DNA of 64,000 nucleotides from an uncultured Lachnobacterium sp. Its GTDB lineage: Bacteria > Bacillota > Clostridia > Lachnospirales > Lachnospiraceae. Positions 17,840 to 27,301 of this stretch are shown piece after piece. The position numbers and the translations under genes are program-made. Each line of letters begins with the position of its first letter. Positions within the stretch are counted from its first letter, which is position 1. The notes under the pieces are model-generated. The model worked only from the letters and a program-made list of their open reading frames with translations. It ran no database searches and was not told the origin of the DNA. The stretch is from NCBI GenBank assembly GCA_937889225.1, contig CALAST010000079.1, forward strand, positions 68,575-132,574, in the 5' to 3' direction.

Positions 17840-18456
17840 GATGTTTCCTTGCCTTCTTTTTCTTTCTCTTCTTCTTCAAATTTAATATCAAATAAATCAA
17901 TTACCTCTGCACCAAATACAGCATGCAAATAGGCATACATTTCACGGTTGTTGATATCACAGTTTTGTTTGCGAATAATATTTCGTTTTAACTCAATACG
18001 CATCTCCTTAATTAATTCCTCAAGTTCCTGTGACCTATCTCTATTGATACGTATCTTTTCATAGAAATATTCCATGCTGCGTATCATAAGTTCGGTATTT
18101 GCGGAATTGATTTGATAAGGGATATCCATAAGTTCATCTTCACATTCATCCAGTTTCTGATTCACTTCATTTACTAACCGTTTATTTTCTTCAAGTTTTC
18201 GTTCTCTTTCTTCAATGCTATCATCCATATTTTGAACAATACCATCTAACAACTGTCCTTTTAGGCGTTTCAAATCTTTGAGATAATTGTTTAGCTTACC
18301 CTGTTTTGCCAAAAGTAAATTGACTTCTTTTTCTAATTCTTTTATCTCAGCGGTTTTTCCATGAACTGCAAATAATCGATGCCACTTCTGGTCTAATACC
18401 AACGGTGCCATTTTTTTATCTGCTAACGCCTTTCGAAATCTTTGCTCTTTTTCCAT
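17836..18456 (-). CDS. Coiled-coil protein of unknown function
   Basis: A 206-residue protein that I cannot assign. Residues about 35-165 are heptad-rich and predicted to form long coiled coils. The C-terminus is a run of glutamate and lysine, and no membrane segment or signal is visible. The ATG has GGAGGGGG upstream. The gene lies 15 bases after rex and overlaps nnrD by four bases, so it is part of the rex-nnrD-alr-mazF unit. It has the look of a lineage-specific conserved protein. Confidence 0.65.
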   Translation of the reverse strand: MEKEQRFRKALADKKMAPLVLDQKWHRLFAVHGKTAEIKELEKEVNLLLAKQGKLNNYLKDLKRLKGQLLDGIVQNMDDSIEERERKLEENKRLVNEVNQKLDECEDELMDIPYQINSANTELMIRSMEYFYEKIRINRDRSQELEELIKEMRIELKRNIIRKQNCDINNREMYAYLHAVFGAEVIDLFDIKFEEEEKEKEGKETS

Positions 18457-18471
18457 AAACCCCCTCCGGAC

Positions 18472-19107
18472 TTATTCATTTGACTGTTTTACAATATTGT
18501 ATGATAGCTGCATCAGGCTGTCTGATAAATGCACATTTTCCACAACCACATCACTATTATCCAAATTTAAATCCACGTGAGCAAAGTTCCAGATTGCATG
18601 AATTCCTAAGTCCACGATATGTTGTGCAATTTTTTTTGCGTTTTCTTTTGGCAAAGTAAGTGCTGCGATATCTACCTTGTGGTATTTACAGTATTCTTCC
18701 AATTCATCCATCATATGAATTTCTGCATTGCAGATTCTTTTCCCTTTTAATTCCGAATTAATATCAAATAATGCAGTAACGATAAAACCAAGCCTTTTAA
18801 ACTTTGGATAATTTGCCAATGCCTGCCCCATATTTCCCGCACCAATGATAATAATATTGTGTTCTCTATCCAAACCTAATATTTTACCAATTTCGTCATA
18901 TAAATAAGACACATTATAACCATATCCCTGCTGTCCAAATCCGCCAAAATTATTTAAATCCTGACGTATTTGAGAAGCAGTTACTTTCATTAAGGCACTA
19001 AGATCGTTGGACGAAATACGCTCAACTCCCTCATCCAGCAAATCGCCCAAATAACGGTAATATCTAGGCATACGCCGAATAACAGCCTGCGAAATTTCTT
19101 TTCCCAA
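18472..19107 (-). CDS. rex: Redox-sensing transcriptional repressor Rex
   Basis: The 211-residue protein has an N-terminal winged helix (about 1-80, with VTASQIRQDLNNFGGFGQQG). A Rossmann domain follows, with IIGAGNMGQALANY for NAD(H). High NADH releases it from DNA and turns on fermentative and electron-transfer genes. The start is a TTG at 19107 with GGAGG eight bases upstream. A copy of the dispersed repeat lies between its start and icd. Likely targets in this genome include redox operons such as rnf, but I see no clear Rex box in the window. Confidence 0.95.
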   Translation of the reverse strand: MGKEISQAVIRRMPRYYRYLGDLLDEGVERISSNDLSALMKVTASQIRQDLNNFGGFGQQGYGYNVSYLYDEIGKILGLDREHNIIIIGAGNMGQALANYPKFKRLGFIVTALFDINSELKGKRICNAEIHMMDELEEYCKYHKVDIAALTLPKENAKKIAQHIVDLGIHAIWNFAHVDLNLDNSDVVVENVHLSDSLMQLSYNIVKQSNE

Positions 19108-19162
19108 TTCTTTGTCCTCCCCCTATATTTTTGCTGATTTATATCATTCTACGAAACGTTAG

Positions 19163-19200
19163 TCAAGTGAATATTCGCAATCCGATTCACTACTTTCTAT
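19163..19200. repeat. Dispersed intergenic repeat, copy 3
   Basis: A copy with the core CAAGTGAATATTCGCAATCC, in which GTGAAT and ATTCAC form a stem, followed by CACTACTTTCTAT. It lies between rex and icd. Confidence 0.55.
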
Positions 19201-19205
19201 GTATT

Positions 19206-20417
19206 TTAACCTAACGCAGCAGATAAATTCTTACGAATTTCTTTAATAAATCCTTCACTGGACAATACTGTTACATCTTCTAAGGAAGTGATAAGGGCTA
19301 AGTCTTTTGTCATTTTTCCGCTTTCGATTGTGCTAAGACAAGCCTTTTCCAAAGCATCTGCAAAATCACAAAGTCCCTGAATACCATCTAATTCGCCTCT
19401 TTTTCTAAGAGCACCTGTCCACGCAAAAATAGTTGCAACAGAGTTTGTAGAGGTTTCTTCGCCCTTTAAGTGTTTGTAATAATGTCTCTGAACCGTTCCA
19501 TGAGCTGCTTCATATTCATAGTATCCTTCCGGAGATACAAGCACGGAAGTCATCATTGCAAGAGAACCAAATGCAGAAGAAATCATATCGCTCATAACGT
19601 CTCCATCATAATTCTTGCAAGCCCAGATATATCCGCCTTTTGATTTCATTACACGAGCAACCGCATCATCAATTAAAGTATAGAAGTAAGTAATGCCTGC
19701 TTCTTCGAATTTTTCTTTATATTCTGCATCAAAAATTTCCTGAAAGATATCTTTGAAGCTGTGGTCATATTTTTTGGAAATCGTATCTTTGGTTGCAAAC
19801 CATAAATCCTGTTTTGTATCTAACGCATATTTGAAACAACTGTGTGCAAAACTTTCAATAGAATTGCATAAATTATGCTGTCCCTGTACCATTCCGGCAC
19901 CTGTAAAGTTATGCACTAATTCTCTTATTTCTGTTCCATCTTCTGCTGTATAAACCAATTCTACTTTTCCGGCAGCAGGTATTTTCATTTCGGAAGCCTT
20001 ATAAACGTCACCATATGCATGTCTTGCAATTGTGATTGGTTTTTCCCATGTTTTTACATTTGGCTCAATGCCTTTTACAATGATTGGTGCACGGAAAACC
20101 GTTCCATCTAAAATAGCACGAATTGTTCCATTCGGGCTTTTCCACATTTCTTTTAAGTTATATTCTTCTACGCGAGCAGCATTAGGCGTAATGGTAGCAC
20201 ATTTTACAGCTACTCCATATTTTTTCGTAGCATTTGCAGAATCAATTGTAACTTGGTCATTTGTACGGTTACGTTCTTCTAATCCCAAATCATAATACTC
20301 TGTTTTTAAGTCCACAAAAGGACAAATCAATTCATCTTTAATCATTTTCCAAAGGATGCGTGTCATTTCATCTCCATCCATTTCTACCAATGGAGTCGTC
20401 ATCTTAATTTTTTCCAT
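19206..20417 (-). CDS. icd: NADP-dependent isocitrate dehydrogenase (eukaryote-like subfamily)
   Basis: An enzyme of 403 residues that oxidises isocitrate to 2-oxoglutarate with NADP. It contains [19 protein letters not shown]-type and [16 protein letters not shown] substrate residues, the metal-binding region [20 protein letters not shown] and the NADP loop [11 protein letters not shown]. Length and motifs place it in the homodimeric subfamily shared with eukaryotic cytosolic enzymes, which some Clostridia carry. In a strict anaerobe it feeds glutamate synthesis. The ATG has a GAAAGGAA RBS. No other TCA-cycle gene is nearby. Confidence 0.95.
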   Translation of the reverse strand: MEKIKMTTPLVEMDGDEMTRILWKMIKDELICPFVDLKTEYYDLGLEERNRTNDQVTIDSANATKKYGVAVKCATITPNAARVEEYNLKEMWKSPNGTIRAILDGTVFRAPIIVKGIEPNVKTWEKPITIARHAYGDVYKASEMKIPAAGKVELVYTAEDGTEIRELVHNFTGAGMVQGQHNLCNSIESFAHSCFKYALDTKQDLWFATKDTISKKYDHSFKDIFQEIFDAEYKEKFEEAGITYFYTLIDDAVARVMKSKGGYIWACKNYDGDVMSDMISSAFGSLAMMTSVLVSPEGYYEYEAAHGTVQRHYYKHLKGEETSTNSVATIFAWTGALRKRGELDGIQGLCDFADALEKACLSTIESGKMTKDLALITSLEDVTVLSSEGFIKEIRKNLSAALG

Positions 20418-20571
20418 ATCTATATTCCTTTCAATTAAAACTTATGATTACTTAAATATTAATCTTTTGTACTTATAAAGTCAATGTTTTTAAAAATACA
20501 TAAAGAATTTTGGAACCATTTTTTTACATTTTCATAGTCTATACTGTAAAATAAATTATTTGGAGGTCACT

Positions 20572-20808
20572 ATGAGTGATTTAGCTGCAACAAACTGTGG
20601 ATGTGGATGTAACAACGGAGGAAACAATTCAATCATCTGGATTATCTTGTTATTATGCTGCTGTGGCAACGGCAACGATAGCGGTTTATTTAACTGGGGC
20701 AACAACAATGGCTGTGGCGACAATAACAACTGTATCTGGATTATCCTTCTTCTTCTGTTCTGTGGCGGCGGCTGTGGATGTGGCTGTGGCAACAACAGTA
20801 TGTGCTAA
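20572..20808 (+). CDS. Gly/Cys/Asn-rich small repetitive protein
   Basis: A 78-residue protein made of two similar halves. Each has a Cys-Gly-Asn block and an Ile/Leu-rich core containing WIILLLL. Thirteen or more cysteines cluster in Gly-Cys repeats. The ATG at 20572 has TTTGGAGG five bases upstream; that GGAGG begins inside an upstream TTG that should not be used. Short proteins of this kind in Clostridia are annotated as high-cysteine chorion-like proteins. Function is unknown, and a spore-coat or surface role is a guess from composition. A structured 3' region and a strong terminator follow. Confidence 0.7.
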   Translation: MSDLAATNCGCGCNNGGNNSIIWIILLLCCCGNGNDSGLFNWGNNNGCGDNNNCIWIILLLLFCGGGCGCGCGNNSMC

Positions 20809-20823
20809 TTTGACAAAAAAGGG

Positions 20824-20869
20824 GCATTCTCTCGCTTTAAATGCTAGAGCATTAAGATAGAAGGAATGC
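20824..20869 (+). other. Structured 3' region after the Cys-rich gene
   Basis: GCATTC and GAATGC close an outer stem, and AATGC-TAGA-GCATT forms an inner one. It lies 15 bases after the stop codon and 10 bases before the terminator. It may be a 3'-UTR element or a small RNA. Confidence 0.35.
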
Positions 20870-20879
20870 TGATATAGTA

Positions 20880-20916
20880 AAGTGCTGCCGCACTATTAAA
20901 TAGTGTGGCAGCACTT
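20880..20916 (+). terminator. Strong terminator after the Cys-rich gene
   Basis: AAGTGCTGCCGCACTA pairs with TAGTGTGGCAGCACTT over 16 bases with one G-U pair and a five-base loop. Confidence 0.85.
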
Positions 20917-20929
20917 CTTTGACCCAAAA

Positions 20930-20983
20930 TAAGAAGTCCTCACATCAATGATTACATAAATTTTTGATATGAGGACTTTCTTA
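20930..20983. terminator. Second hairpin, probable bidirectional terminator
   Basis: AAGAAGTCCTCACATCAA pairs with a downstream TTGATATGAGGACTT with a loop of about 14 bases and a T-rich tail on the plus strand. It separates the Cys-rich gene from the convergent small gene at 21098. Confidence 0.65.
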
Positions 20984-21097
20984 TTTTTCAGTGCTTAAGT
21001 TAAGCAGTAAAGTATATGCTCAAAATCCGCTTTTCAATGGCTCTCGCTTTACGGATAGATAAAGCTTCGTATTCACCTACAGCCTTATGGAATTAGT

Positions 21098-21256
21098 TCA
21101 CTTTATAGTAGATTTCTTTTTAATGTCTCTATCTTTTTTACAAGGAGTCTCTTGCAGATATTTTTTTATATCACAGCTTTCCGGCAGTCTTTTTCTCTTT
21201 GCACAATCTTCATCAATTTCAAATACACTAGTTCCATCTATAATTAACTTTCCCAT
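21098..21256 (-). CDS. Small conserved-looking 52-residue protein
   Basis: The ATG at 21256-21254 has AAAGGAA with normal spacing and opens a frame of 52 residues that ends in TGA at 21100-21098. The protein starts MGKLIIDGTSVFEIDEDC and then becomes strongly basic, with three cysteines and a lysine-rich tail. It is too short for most ORF filters, and a frame on the opposite strand covers the same bases. Codon use and RBS favour this strand. The beta-strand start and Lys/Arg-rich end do not match a family I know. Confidence 0.55.
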   Translation of the reverse strand: MGKLIIDGTSVFEIDEDCAKRKRLPESCDIKKYLQETPCKKDRDIKKKSTIK

Positions 21257-21294
21257 TTTGTTCCTTTCTCTTTATATTTTCTATAATAAATAAT

Positions 21295-21334
21295 ATATGC
21301 ACAAACGAATCTAATTGCGTTCGTCTGTGCATAT
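21295..21334 (-). terminator. Terminator after the gene at 21345
   Basis: ATATGCACAAACGAA pairs with TTCGTCTGTGCATAT over 15 bases with one mismatch. AT-rich sequence follows. Confidence 0.65.
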
Positions 21335-21344
21335 AAGATAAAAA

Positions 21345-21623
21345 TTATAGATTTTTTCCCATCATGGACATAATTTTCTTGACTTTATTTTTTTCTTCTT
21401 CCGAGAAATCTTTTGTGAGAATTTCTGCAATTAATCGGATTTCCGCATCTGAAAAATGAATATTTTGCTTTTTCGCCTGATTCATATTTGCAATCAGAAA
21501 CGGCATTGCCTGATTAAGGCTTGCCGGTTTTTCCTTTCCGGCAAAATTCATTAAAAATTGCAGCTTTAATGGGTCCATTCCGTTTAAAAGCGGATTTCCT
21601 TTCAAAAAATCTTCCAAATTCAA
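21345..21623 (-). CDS. Conserved hypothetical protein, 92 residues
   Basis: A small helical protein with the start MNLEDFLKGNPLLNG and a lysine- and glutamate-rich C-terminal helix pair. No signal or membrane segment is visible. It follows the 108-residue gene at 21637 by 13 bases and is probably co-transcribed with it. I do not recognise a domain. The two genes look like a pair of lineage-specific proteins, possibly interacting, with methionine-rich helices in common. Confidence 0.6.
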   Translation of the reverse strand: MNLEDFLKGNPLLNGMDPLKLQFLMNFAGKEKPASLNQAMPFLIANMNQAKKQNIHFSDAEIRLIAEILTKDFSEEEKNKVKKIMSMMGKNL

Positions 21624-21636
21624 TACCTCCTAATAG

Positions 21637-21963
21637 TTATATAAATGATTCATAATTCTCTATCACATTTATTATATTAAGGATATTGTCAATTGTTTCC
21701 CGTTCTTTTGGTGTACAAAAACGTCGCATGGTTTGCAACATAGCATTCCTACGGTCACTTTCATTTGTAAAAGATGCCGCAGACAATACATCCGTATTAT
21801 TTTGAAACATCTTCATTGTATTTCGAAATGCTATGTATTGAATTAACATCGCAAGAGACATTTGGTTTTTTGGGCTTACAAACGGAAGCATTGATTTTAA
21901 CATCTGTAATTCTCTGGTCTGGACATGCTCATCGTATTCCGTTAGATATAATTCTTGTTCCAT
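21637..21963 (-). CDS. Conserved hypothetical protein, 108 residues
   Basis: A helical protein that starts MEQELYLTEYDEHVQTREL. Its methionine content is high and it has no cysteine apart from one near the C-terminus. The frame is well supported by its start and by its tight spacing to the next gene. Its C-terminal half contains two amphipathic helices joined by CTPKERETID. I know no function. It lies 183 bases downstream of recG and reads in the same direction, in a separate unit or as read-through. Confidence 0.55.
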   Translation of the reverse strand: MEQELYLTEYDEHVQTRELQMLKSMLPFVSPKNQMSLAMLIQYIAFRNTMKMFQNNTDVLSAASFTNESDRRNAMLQTMRRFCTPKERETIDNILNIINVIENYESFI

Positions 21964-22146
21964 ATAAAACTCTTTTTTGTTTCATTTTATGAGAGATAGA
22001 TAAAAATATGATTAAAAAATTTTATTGATTATTTTTTTGTGTAGAACGAGGATTTGTGGTTTTGTTATTTATATTATTTATACTATGACTTTTGCAAATA
22101 AGATAGTAACTAAAAGAGCTTTTTAATTTAATTTCATTTCATTCCA

Positions 22147-24210
22147 TTACAAACTCATTTTTCGCATTTCATCTTCTACAAATCGTTGCATTTCCAACTG
22201 TAAAATCATATGTTCTTCCATCTCTAATTCCGGGTCTTTTTCCAGTATTTCTTTCACGCTTTCCGAAGCCTGTTGTAACTCTCCTGCATCCTGATAAATA
22301 TCTGCAAGTTGAAATGCTAATTCTCCACTTTGGCGTACTCCAAAGAAATCTCCCGGACCTCGCAATTTTAAATCTTCACTTGCAATAAAAAATCCATCAT
22401 TCGATTTATTCAAAATTTCCAATCGCTTCGCCGCTGTCTTTGTATTGGAGGTGTTTATCATAATACAATACGATTGTGCATCCCCACGCCCTACACGCCC
22501 ACGCAGCTGATGAAGCTGTGCCAAACCAAAACGATTTGCATCTTCAATCATCATAACTGTAGCATTTGGCACATTTACTCCAACTTCCACAACCGTGGTA
22601 GATACAAGGACTTGAATTTCATTTCGTGCAAATGCTTCCATTACTTCATTTTTCTTCTCATTTTTCATTTTTCCATGAAGCAATCCAACCTTTATATGAG
22701 AAGGAAGCAGTTCCGACAATTCCTGTGCATAATCGGTGGCATTTGTTCCTTCCATATTTTCTGTTTCCTCTACCAATGGACATATCACATATGCCTGATG
22801 CCCCATTTCTATCTGTTTTACAATAAACTGATATGCTTTTGGACGATAGCCAATATCTACCACACAATTCTTAATTGGCAAACGTTTTGCAGGAACTTGG
22901 TCAATGACAGAGATATCCATATCTCCATAAATAATAATCGCTAACGTTCTTGGAATTGGAGTTGCACTCATAACAAGGATATGTGGCATATGCCCTTTTT
23001 CTGCAAATGTATCTCTTTGCTTTACGCCAAAACGATGCTGTTCATCCGTAATAACAAGAGACAAATTGGAATATACCGCTTTTTCCTGTATCAATGCGTG
23101 TGTTCCAATCACAAGTGCATTTGGACAACTTTCTAATTTTGCATACGCCAATCGTTTCTCTCTCTGCTTCATTGCACCTGTTAAAAGCACCACCGGATAA
23201 GAAAATCCAAAACGCTCACAAAATCCTTCAAATGTTTCATAATGCTGTCTTGCCAGAACCTCCGTCGGTGCCATAATTGCGGACTGATAGCCGTTTTTTG
23301 CACACCATGCCATAAGCAAAAATGCAATAATTGTCTTGCCGGAACCAACATCACCTTGTATCAATCTTTGCATTACATAAGGACTTGTCATATCTTTTTG
23401 AATATCCTGTAATGTGCGAATTTGTGCATTCGTAAGTTCATAAGGAAGTTTTTTTATACATTCTGCAATAAATTCCATATTTTGAAAATAAAAAGCATTT
23501 GCTTCTCTTACACGTTTCTCTTTTTGAAATTGAATGCCCATAATAAATAAGAAAAATTCATGAAATACAAGACATCTTCTCGCCTCTACTAATGTTTCAA
23601 AGGAATCCGGAAAATGAATCTGTTTAATAGCATAATTATATTCACATAAGCCATACTTTTTGCGTATATTGGTCGGAATATAATCTTGTATCAAAGGATT
23701 GTCATTTAAAGCTGTCTTCACGGTTTTTACCATAAGATTATTTGTCATTCCAGCTGTAAGTCCATATACCGGCTGCAACAATCCCTCTAATTCTTTGTAC
23801 TTTTCCACTTCAAAAATCGTTGGTTGTTCCATTGTGAAAATTTTCTTTTTTAATGCAATCTTTCCATATAAAACATATTGTTTTCCCGAAAGTAAACTGG
23901 ATTTAATATATGGCATGCGAAACCAAATAAACTGTATCGGTGTATTTCCAACGATATCCGTTAAAATGGTAATATCCATACTTCTTGTTTTTTTAACAAC
24001 CGGAGATTTTTTTACAGTAATAAGAAGTGCATTCATACCTTCCTGCAAACACTCTATTGAGTGAAGTGGCTTGGCTTTTGGGTATTGTGTGTAATTTCTC
24101 GGAAAGTTCATAATGATATCACGAACTGTATAGATATTTAATTTTTCAAATGTTATTTTTGTCTTTTCGCCAATTCCTTTTATTGTAGTAATTGATGCAT
24201 TCAAGTTCAT
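22147..24210 (-). CDS. recG: ATP-dependent DNA helicase RecG
   Basis: An enzyme of 687 residues that remodels stalled replication forks and branched DNA. The N-terminal wedge (about 1-160) grips the junction. The helicase core has GDVGSGKT (Walker A), ITDEQHRFG (DExH), SATPIPRT and the C-terminal LRGRVGRG. Length is normal for the family. RecG, yloV, yloU and rpmB form a well-known gene block in Firmicutes. Here a Uma2 gene on the plus strand splits recG from yloV. The RBS at the ATG is weak. Confidence 0.95.
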   Translation of the reverse strand: MNLNASITTIKGIGEKTKITFEKLNIYTVRDIIMNFPRNYTQYPKAKPLHSIECLQEGMNALLITVKKSPVVKKTRSMDITILTDIVGNTPIQFIWFRMPYIKSSLLSGKQYVLYGKIALKKKIFTMEQPTIFEVEKYKELEGLLQPVYGLTAGMTNNLMVKTVKTALNDNPLIQDYIPTNIRKKYGLCEYNYAIKQIHFPDSFETLVEARRCLVFHEFFLFIMGIQFQKEKRVREANAFYFQNMEFIAECIKKLPYELTNAQIRTLQDIQKDMTSPYVMQRLIQGDVGSGKTIIAFLLMAWCAKNGYQSAIMAPTEVLARQHYETFEGFCERFGFSYPVVLLTGAMKQREKRLAYAKLESCPNALVIGTHALIQEKAVYSNLSLVITDEQHRFGVKQRDTFAEKGHMPHILVMSATPIPRTLAIIIYGDMDISVIDQVPAKRLPIKNCVVDIGYRPKAYQFIVKQIEMGHQAYVICPLVEETENMEGTNATDYAQELSELLPSHIKVGLLHGKMKNEKKNEVMEAFARNEIQVLVSTTVVEVGVNVPNATVMMIEDANRFGLAQLHQLRGRVGRGDAQSYCIMINTSNTKTAAKRLEILNKSNDGFFIASEDLKLRGPGDFFGVRQSGELAFQLADIYQDAGELQQASESVKEILEKDPELEMEEHMILQLEMQRFVEDEMRKMSL

Positions 24211-24527
24211 ATTATTTGTTGTAACCGCCTATTATTTCTATTTGTTTTCTTTAAAAATTAATTTTATTTGTTTTTCAGGAAATGTTCAAGTTTTTTGTGT
24301 CGATTTTTATTTTTTGGAAGAGAGAGAACTTCATTTTGTCATTCGTAATACTTATACTATGACACAAAGAAATAATTATACACCTTTTGATTATTCATGC
24401 AATAATTTTATTTCTTTTTCTTGAATTTTATAATTAGTTATAATATAGTTATGATGGATTTGAAAACATTTGCATAATATCTTCATATTTTTTTCTTTAG
24501 AACTAATCACGAAAGGAAGTAAACACT

Positions 24528-25091
24528 ATGCCAGCATTACAACCACAAATACAACTTATCACCTTAGAAGAATACGAATCCTATTCTGAAAATGAACGAA
24601 TAGAAGTATTCGATGGAGTTATTTACGATATGGCCAGTCCATCGCAAGAACATCAAACTATCCTTACAGAACTGCTTGTTACTATTCGCAATTACATCAA
24701 ATCCAAGAATGGGAACTGCTCTGTATTTCCTGCTCCATTTGATGTAAAACTTTCTAACAAACCACTCACTATCGTGCAACCGGATATTATGATTGTATGC
24801 GATAAAAACAAACTAGATGGAAAACGATGTAACGGTGCACCTGATTTCATCATTGAAATTGTTTCTCCAAGTAATGCAGCAGATGACTATATTAAAAAAC
24901 TTTACTACTATAAAAATGCCGGAGTACGTGAATATTGGATTGTAGACCCACGTCGAAAATCTGTAACTGTAAATTATTTTGAAGGAGATATTCTTAACAT
25001 TCCATATACTTTCGATTCTACAATCAAAGTCAATATCTATCAAGATTTGTATATCAACTTCCTTGAAATTGCTGATATATTGAACTTATAA
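24528..25091 (+). CDS. Uma2-family (DUF820) endonuclease-like protein
   Basis: A 187-residue protein of the Uma2 fold, a PD-(D/E)XK relative. It has the N-terminal EEYESYSENERIEVFDGVIY, the acidic VQPDIMIVCD and the core FIIEIVSPSN then REYWIVDPRRK. The Asp in QPDI, the Glu in IIEI and the basic residues after them fit the active-site pattern of the fold. AAAGGAAG precedes the ATG. The real role of Uma2 proteins is not settled; they are abundant in Cyanobacteria and scattered in Firmicutes. A second, distant family member lies 3 kb away on the other strand. The 317-base gap to recG upstream is AT-rich, and I see no gene in it. Confidence 0.85.
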   Translation: MPALQPQIQLITLEEYESYSENERIEVFDGVIYDMASPSQEHQTILTELLVTIRNYIKSKNGNCSVFPAPFDVKLSNKPLTIVQPDIMIVCDKNKLDGKRCNGAPDFIIEIVSPSNAADDYIKKLYYYKNAGVREYWIVDPRRKSVTVNYFEGDILNIPYTFDSTIKVNIYQDLYINFLEIADILNL

Positions 25092-25191
25092 TCTTTGCAC
25101 GATTACCAATATGAGCTTTTTTATTTTCTAAAACAAAACGGAGCAAAATAAAATAGTAATTTTTTTAACATCATATTAACATCACGAGTAA

Positions 25192-25242
25192 AATAAAAAG
25201 ACTGGAAACACCTTATTTTAAAGGCTGTCCAGTCTTTTTATT
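25192..25242. terminator. Bidirectional terminator between Uma2 and yloV
   Basis: AATAAAAAGACTGGA pairs with TCCAGTCTTTTTATT. T-runs flank it on both strands, and it sits directly after the yloV stop. Confidence 0.85.
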
Positions 25243-26928
25243 TTATTCTACGGATATCACATAATAGTAAATCGGCTGTCCGCCTTCATTTACTTCTACA
25301 TCTACATCCGGATATTTTTCGCCAATCAACTCTGCAAGTTCATTTGCATCTTCTTCTGTAGAATCGCTGCCGTAGTAAATGCTTACGATTGCAGAATCTT
25401 CATCCACCATACAATCTACCATGCCAAGCGTTGTTTCTTTCAAATCTGTTCCTACTGTAAGAATTGCTTTATCGCCAATACCCATAAAGTCATTTTCTTT
25501 GATTACATGACCATCAATTTCAGTATCACGAACTGCATATGTCACCTGTCCTGTTTTTACATTCAGGATTTCTTCCATCATCGTTTCTTTATTTTCTTCT
25601 GCGGAAGAATCCGGACTAAAGTTTACAACGGCTGTAATACCCTGTGGAACTGTTTTTGTTGGAATAACGATAATTTCTTTATCTTCTACTAAATAAGATG
25701 CCTGATTTGCTGCCATAATGATATTACTGTTATTTGGCAAAATGAAAACATGGTCCGCATTTACATGTTCAATTGCAGTCAACATATCATCTGTACTTGG
25801 GTTCATTGTCTGACCGCCTTCAATAATGTAGTCAACACCAAGTCCTCTAAAGATATCGTTCATACCTTCACCAATTGAAACTGCAACAAATCCCATATCC
25901 TTACGAGGTTCTTCTGCTTTTGCTTCCTCTGCTGCCACTAAATCTTCCTGCTTCTGCTGCTCTGCTACCTTTTCAGCATCTTTAATTAATTTTTCCTCAT
26001 GTTCTTCACGCATATTATCAATCTTAATCTTGCTTAAGGAGCCGAAAGTAAGTGCTTTCTGTAATGCAAGACCCGGATCGTTCGTATGTACGTGAGTCTT
26101 TGTAATTTCATCATCCGCTACAACTACGATAGAGTCACCAATGGATTCTAAGAATGTCTTAAATTCCATTTCTTCTTTATCTGTCATAGGTTTGTTTAAA
26201 ACAATGATAAACTCTGTACAATATCCGAATTTGATTTCTGCTTCTGTTTCCGCTGTAATCTTAACAAAACCGGAACCTGTGCTTTCTGCTTCGATTGTGT
26301 AATCTACTTCTTTTCCAAGCATTAAGTCATATGCACCCTTTAATACCTGCATAAGACCCTGTCCACCGGAGTCTACTACACCTGCCTGTTTTAATACAGG
26401 AAGCATTTCCGGAGTCTGGCTTAATACATAATCTGCATGTTTGATAATTTCATCACAGAAATATACAAGGTCATCTGTTTCATCTACTAATTCTAATGCT
26501 TTGTCAGCTGCACCTTTTGCTACTGTAAGGATTGTTCCTTCCTTTGGCTTCATAACGGCTTTATACGCTGTTTCTACTGCTTTTTGGAACGCATCACAAA
26601 GAACGCAAACATCAATTTCATCGTATTCTTTAATTACCTTACAAAAACCACGGAATAACTGGGATAAAATAACACCTGAGTTACCCCTTGCACCACGAAG
26701 AGAACCGGAAGAAATTGCTTTTGCAAGTTTTTCCATGGTTGGCTTTTCCATAGCACTTACTTCTTTTGCTGCTGACATAATTGTCATAGACATATTTGTA
26801 CCTGTGTCCCCGTCAGGAACCGGGAATACATTCAACTCATTAATCCATTCCTTTTTTGCATCCAGATTTTTTGCTCCGGCAAGGAACATTTTCGCTAAAA
26901 CTTCTGCATTAATTGTTGTAATCTGCAC
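25243..26928 (-). CDS. DAK1/DhaL-domain protein YloV, FakA-type fatty acid kinase subunit
   Basis: The protein is 561 residues. It has an N-terminal DhaL kinase domain (about 1-200, with NVFPVPDGDTGTNMS and SLRGARGNSGVILSQ), a middle domain and a C-terminal DegV-like half that contains FILPNNSNI. Staphylococcal FakA has this layout and phosphorylates fatty acids bound by FakB. No FakB is nearby. A TTG at 26949 could open the frame, but it lies before the RBS; AAGGAGG is eight bases from a GTG at 26928, which I take as the start. A Glu/Lys/Gln-rich linker lies near residues 315-345. Confidence 0.88.
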   Translation of the reverse strand: MQITTINAEVLAKMFLAGAKNLDAKKEWINELNVFPVPDGDTGTNMSMTIMSAAKEVSAMEKPTMEKLAKAISSGSLRGARGNSGVILSQLFRGFCKVIKEYDEIDVCVLCDAFQKAVETAYKAVMKPKEGTILTVAKGAADKALELVDETDDLVYFCDEIIKHADYVLSQTPEMLPVLKQAGVVDSGGQGLMQVLKGAYDLMLGKEVDYTIEAESTGSGFVKITAETEAEIKFGYCTEFIIVLNKPMTDKEEMEFKTFLESIGDSIVVVADDEITKTHVHTNDPGLALQKALTFGSLSKIKIDNMREEHEEKLIKDAEKVAEQQKQEDLVAAEEAKAEEPRKDMGFVAVSIGEGMNDIFRGLGVDYIIEGGQTMNPSTDDMLTAIEHVNADHVFILPNNSNIIMAANQASYLVEDKEIIVIPTKTVPQGITAVVNFSPDSSAEENKETMMEEILNVKTGQVTYAVRDTEIDGHVIKENDFMGIGDKAILTVGTDLKETTLGMVDCMVDEDSAIVSIYYGSDSTEEDANELAELIGEKYPDVDVEVNEGGQPIYYYVISVE

Positions 26929-26941
26929 GATTTTATCCTCC

Positions 26942-27301
26942 TTAATCAATTACACGAACGCCTTGAACGTCAATATTGATTCTCTTAATCTGCATACCTG
27001 TAAATGTCTCTACTTTATATTTCACAGTTTCAATCAAGTTGTCCGCTACAGTATTAATACATACTCCATAAACAACAATCACATGGAAATCAATCGTAAT
27101 TTCATTATCTTCGTCAACAGTTACATTAATGCCATGTCTAAGATGTTCTTTCTTTAATAATTTTACAAGACCATCTCTCATGTTTACTGCCGCCATACCT
27201 ACGATGCCGAAACATTCCACAGCAACCGAACCAGCATATGTCGCAATAACACTTTCATCAATTAATACTTTACCATATTGGGTATCCATTTGTCCTTTCA
27301 T
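26942..27301 (-). CDS. Asp23/Gls24-family envelope stress protein YloU
   Basis: The 119-residue protein has the Asp23 fold with VIATYAGSVAVECFGIVGMA near the start and a C-terminal GVCINTVADNLIETVKYKVE. Family members sit at the membrane and respond to envelope stress, but the precise function is not known. The frame runs further upstream to 27436, but the ATG at 27301 has GGAGGG with nine-base spacing. The gene ends 13 bases before yloV; the two form the conserved yloU-yloV pair, divergent from rpmB. Confidence 0.88.
   Translation of the reverse strand: MKGQMDTQYGKVLIDESVIATYAGSVAVECFGIVGMAAVNMRDGLVKLLKKEHLRHGINVTVDEDNEITIDFHVIVVYGVCINTVADNLIETVKYKVETFTGMQIKRINIDVQGVRVID

Noticed and set aside
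21087..21293. A 68-residue plus-strand ORF
   Set aside because: No RBS; it is the antisense of the 52-residue gene, whose start signals are better.
24242..24424. A 60-residue plus-strand ORF upstream of the Uma2 gene
   Set aside because: No RBS and a composition typical for AT-rich non-coding sequence.
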